This document shows, one piece after another, positions 12,932 to 13,901 of a stretch of 13,901 nt of DNA; the first letter of the stretch is position 1; the number at the start of each line of letters is the position of its first letter. Source of the stretch: UBA1146 sp963854815 (GTDB lineage Bacteria > Planctomycetota > UBA8108 > UBA1146); the NCBI GenBank assembly GCA_963854815.1, contig CAWLAN010000072.1, forward strand, positions 1-13,901, written 5' to 3'. The notes under the pieces are model-generated. The model did no database searches. It was not told the DNA's origin and was given only the letters and a program-made list of their open reading frames with translations. The translations under genes were made by a program, and so were the position numbers.

Positions 12932-13901
12932 GCCCGACAGGTCGTGACCTCTCCCGGCGAGAGGTGCTACGCCGAGGCGCCGCCGCCACCGCGGCACTGG
13001 GTCTCTTTCACATCGTCCCGGCTCATGTACTGGGCGGACCGGGGCGCATCGCCCCCAGCGACACGGTCACTCATGGAATCATCGGCTGTGGCGGCATCAG
13101 CCGAAGCGGTGCCCACATCCGTCCCAACAAGGAGGGGGCTACCCCGACGACCCTGGCGCTTTGTGATGTCGATGCGCGCCGCCTCGCCGATGGGCTCAAA
13201 CACGCCGGCGGTGACTGCAGTGGATACAGTGACTGGCGTCAGATGCTGGAGCGAACTGATATCGATGTGATGCACATCTGCACCCCACCGCACTGGCACG
13301 CGCTGATGAGCGTGGCGGCAGCACGGGCGGGGTTCGACATCTGGTGCGAGAAACCGATGAGTCGCACCATCGACGAGGGAATCCAGGTCGTCAAAGAGGT
13401 ACAGCGCACCGGCGCCATCTTCCGCCTCAACACCTGGTTCCGCTTCCGCGGTTCCCTCTACGGTCTGGGCACCGATGCCAAGAAGATGAAGAAACTGGTT
13501 CTTTCCGGTCGCCTCGGCGGACCGCTGCGCGTCAGGGTCAGCCCCGACACCGGATTCGCCTGGAAGATGTTCTGGATCGGAAAACCGGCACTGGCTCCGC
13601 AACGGGTGCCCGAACACTTCGATTACAACTCGTGGCTGGGACCGGCTCCGTGGAAACCCTACACCGCTCATCGCACCCACGGCTCGTTCCGCGGCTACTG
13701 GGATTATGACGGTGGCGGGCTGGCCGACATGGGCCAGCACTACCTCGACCCGGTGCAGTGGATCCTCGACAAGGACCACACTTCGCCGAGCGAGATCAGC
13801 GCCATCGCACCGTGGCCGCAGCACCCCGATTCGTGCGGACCGTGGGGCAAGGTGATGCTGAAGTACGCCGACGGCACCGAACTGATCCTGGAATCGCGCG
13901 A
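12928..13901 (+). CDS. Tat-exported Gfo/Idh/MocA family oxidoreductase (partial, 3' end cut)
   Basis: Gfo/Idh/MocA enzymes are NAD(P)-dependent dehydrogenases or related enzymes acting on sugars and cyclitols. The 324 visible residues open with a twin-arginine signal: SRREVLRRG with Arg10-Arg11, an Ala-rich helix, then AHVLG. The Rossmann fold follows with HGIIGCGGIS (49-58), the acidic CDVD (79-82) and CTPPHWHALMS, then the catalytic WCEKP with Lys142. The C-terminal alpha/beta domain has GGGLADMGQHYLDPVQW, with Asp267 and His271 in the conserved D-x-x-x-H position. Members with a Tat signal fold with the cofactor bound and are exported, as in many planctomycetes. The ATG overlaps the previous stop and AGGAGG lies 7 bases upstream. 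The gene continues past the window; the substrate is unknown, though the mutarotase upstream suggests an aldose. Confidence 0.9.
   Translation, partial: MSPTGRDLSRREVLRRGAAATAALGLFHIVPAHVLGGPGRIAPSDTVTHGIIGCGGISRSGAHIRPNKEGATPTTLALCDVDARRLADGLKHAGGDCSGYSDWRQMLERTDIDVMHICTPPHWHALMSVAAARAGFDIWCEKPMSRTIDEGIQVVKEVQRTGAIFRLNTWFRFRGSLYGLGTDAKKMKKLVLSGRLGGPLRVRVSPDTGFAWKMFWIGKPALAPQRVPEHFDYNSWLGPAPWKPYTAHRTHGSFRGYWDYDGGGLADMGQHYLDPVQWILDKDHTSPSEISAIAPWPQHPDSCGPWGKVMLKYADGTELILESR

Noticed and set aside
12967..13824. 285-codon open frame on the minus strand opposite the oxidoreductase gene
   Set aside because: The plus-strand frame carries the Tat signal, EKP and DxxxH motifs; the antisense frame is a shadow.
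1..13901. A defence system, CRISPR array, prophage, insertion sequence or biosynthetic cluster
   Set aside because: I looked on both strands for repeat-spacer patterns, terminal inverted repeats, transposase or phage motifs and found none; the recognised genes are housekeeping or extracytoplasmic carbohydrate functions.

Overview
The window is GC-rich DNA from a Gram-negative bacterium with an outer membrane and LPS. The kdsC gene and an LptC-like gene show this, together with several signal peptides, one lipoprotein signal and one Tat signal. I think a member of the Planctomycetota or a related PVC/FCB-type lineage is most likely. The reasons are an exported type I sulfatase, a Tat-exported Gfo/Idh/MocA oxidoreductase, an EF-G-like GTPase with a 'KHSL' switch I, and a protein ending in a planctomycete-style TPR motif. 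This is inferred from gene families, not from a marker gene.

Layout. Positions 1-1102 (minus strand) hold kdsC followed by an LptC-like gene cut by the window edge, translationally coupled through a TTGA overlap. A short divergent region (1103-1233) separates them from a plus-strand run, scpA-fmt-rsmB (1234-4590), packed with a 4-nt gap and an ATGA overlap. From 4751 to 6720 there are three less characterised genes: an exported single-domain VWA protein ending at a clear hairpin terminator, an exported HEAT/TPR-like protein, and a 70-residue membrane protein coupled to it by a second TTGA overlap. A sulfatase (6754-8289) follows; its promoter-like signal lies so close to the ATG that the mRNA may be leaderless. 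It converges with a minus-strand pair, rpmB (bL28) then an EF-G-like GTPase (10743 back to 8305). A non-coding region of about 370-500 bases (10744-11263) contains the rpmB promoter and several hairpins. The last block on the plus strand (11264 to the end) is a tight three-gene unit: a lipoprotein aldose 1-epimerase, a DUF4345-like membrane protein with an acidic tail, and a Tat-exported Gfo/Idh/MocA oxidoreductase cut by the window edge.

How they work together. The left half is housekeeping: LPS Kdo synthesis and transport, chromosome condensation, initiator-tRNA formylation and 16S rRNA methylation. The right half mixes translation genes with extracytoplasmic carbohydrate genes. The most suggestive functional grouping is the epimerase/oxidoreductase unit, which would place sugar anomer interconversion and sugar oxidation-reduction outside the cytoplasm. 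I found no tRNA, rRNA, CRISPR array, insertion sequence, phage gene or defence system. Nothing here amounts to a clearly new multi-gene system; the items below are modest leads.
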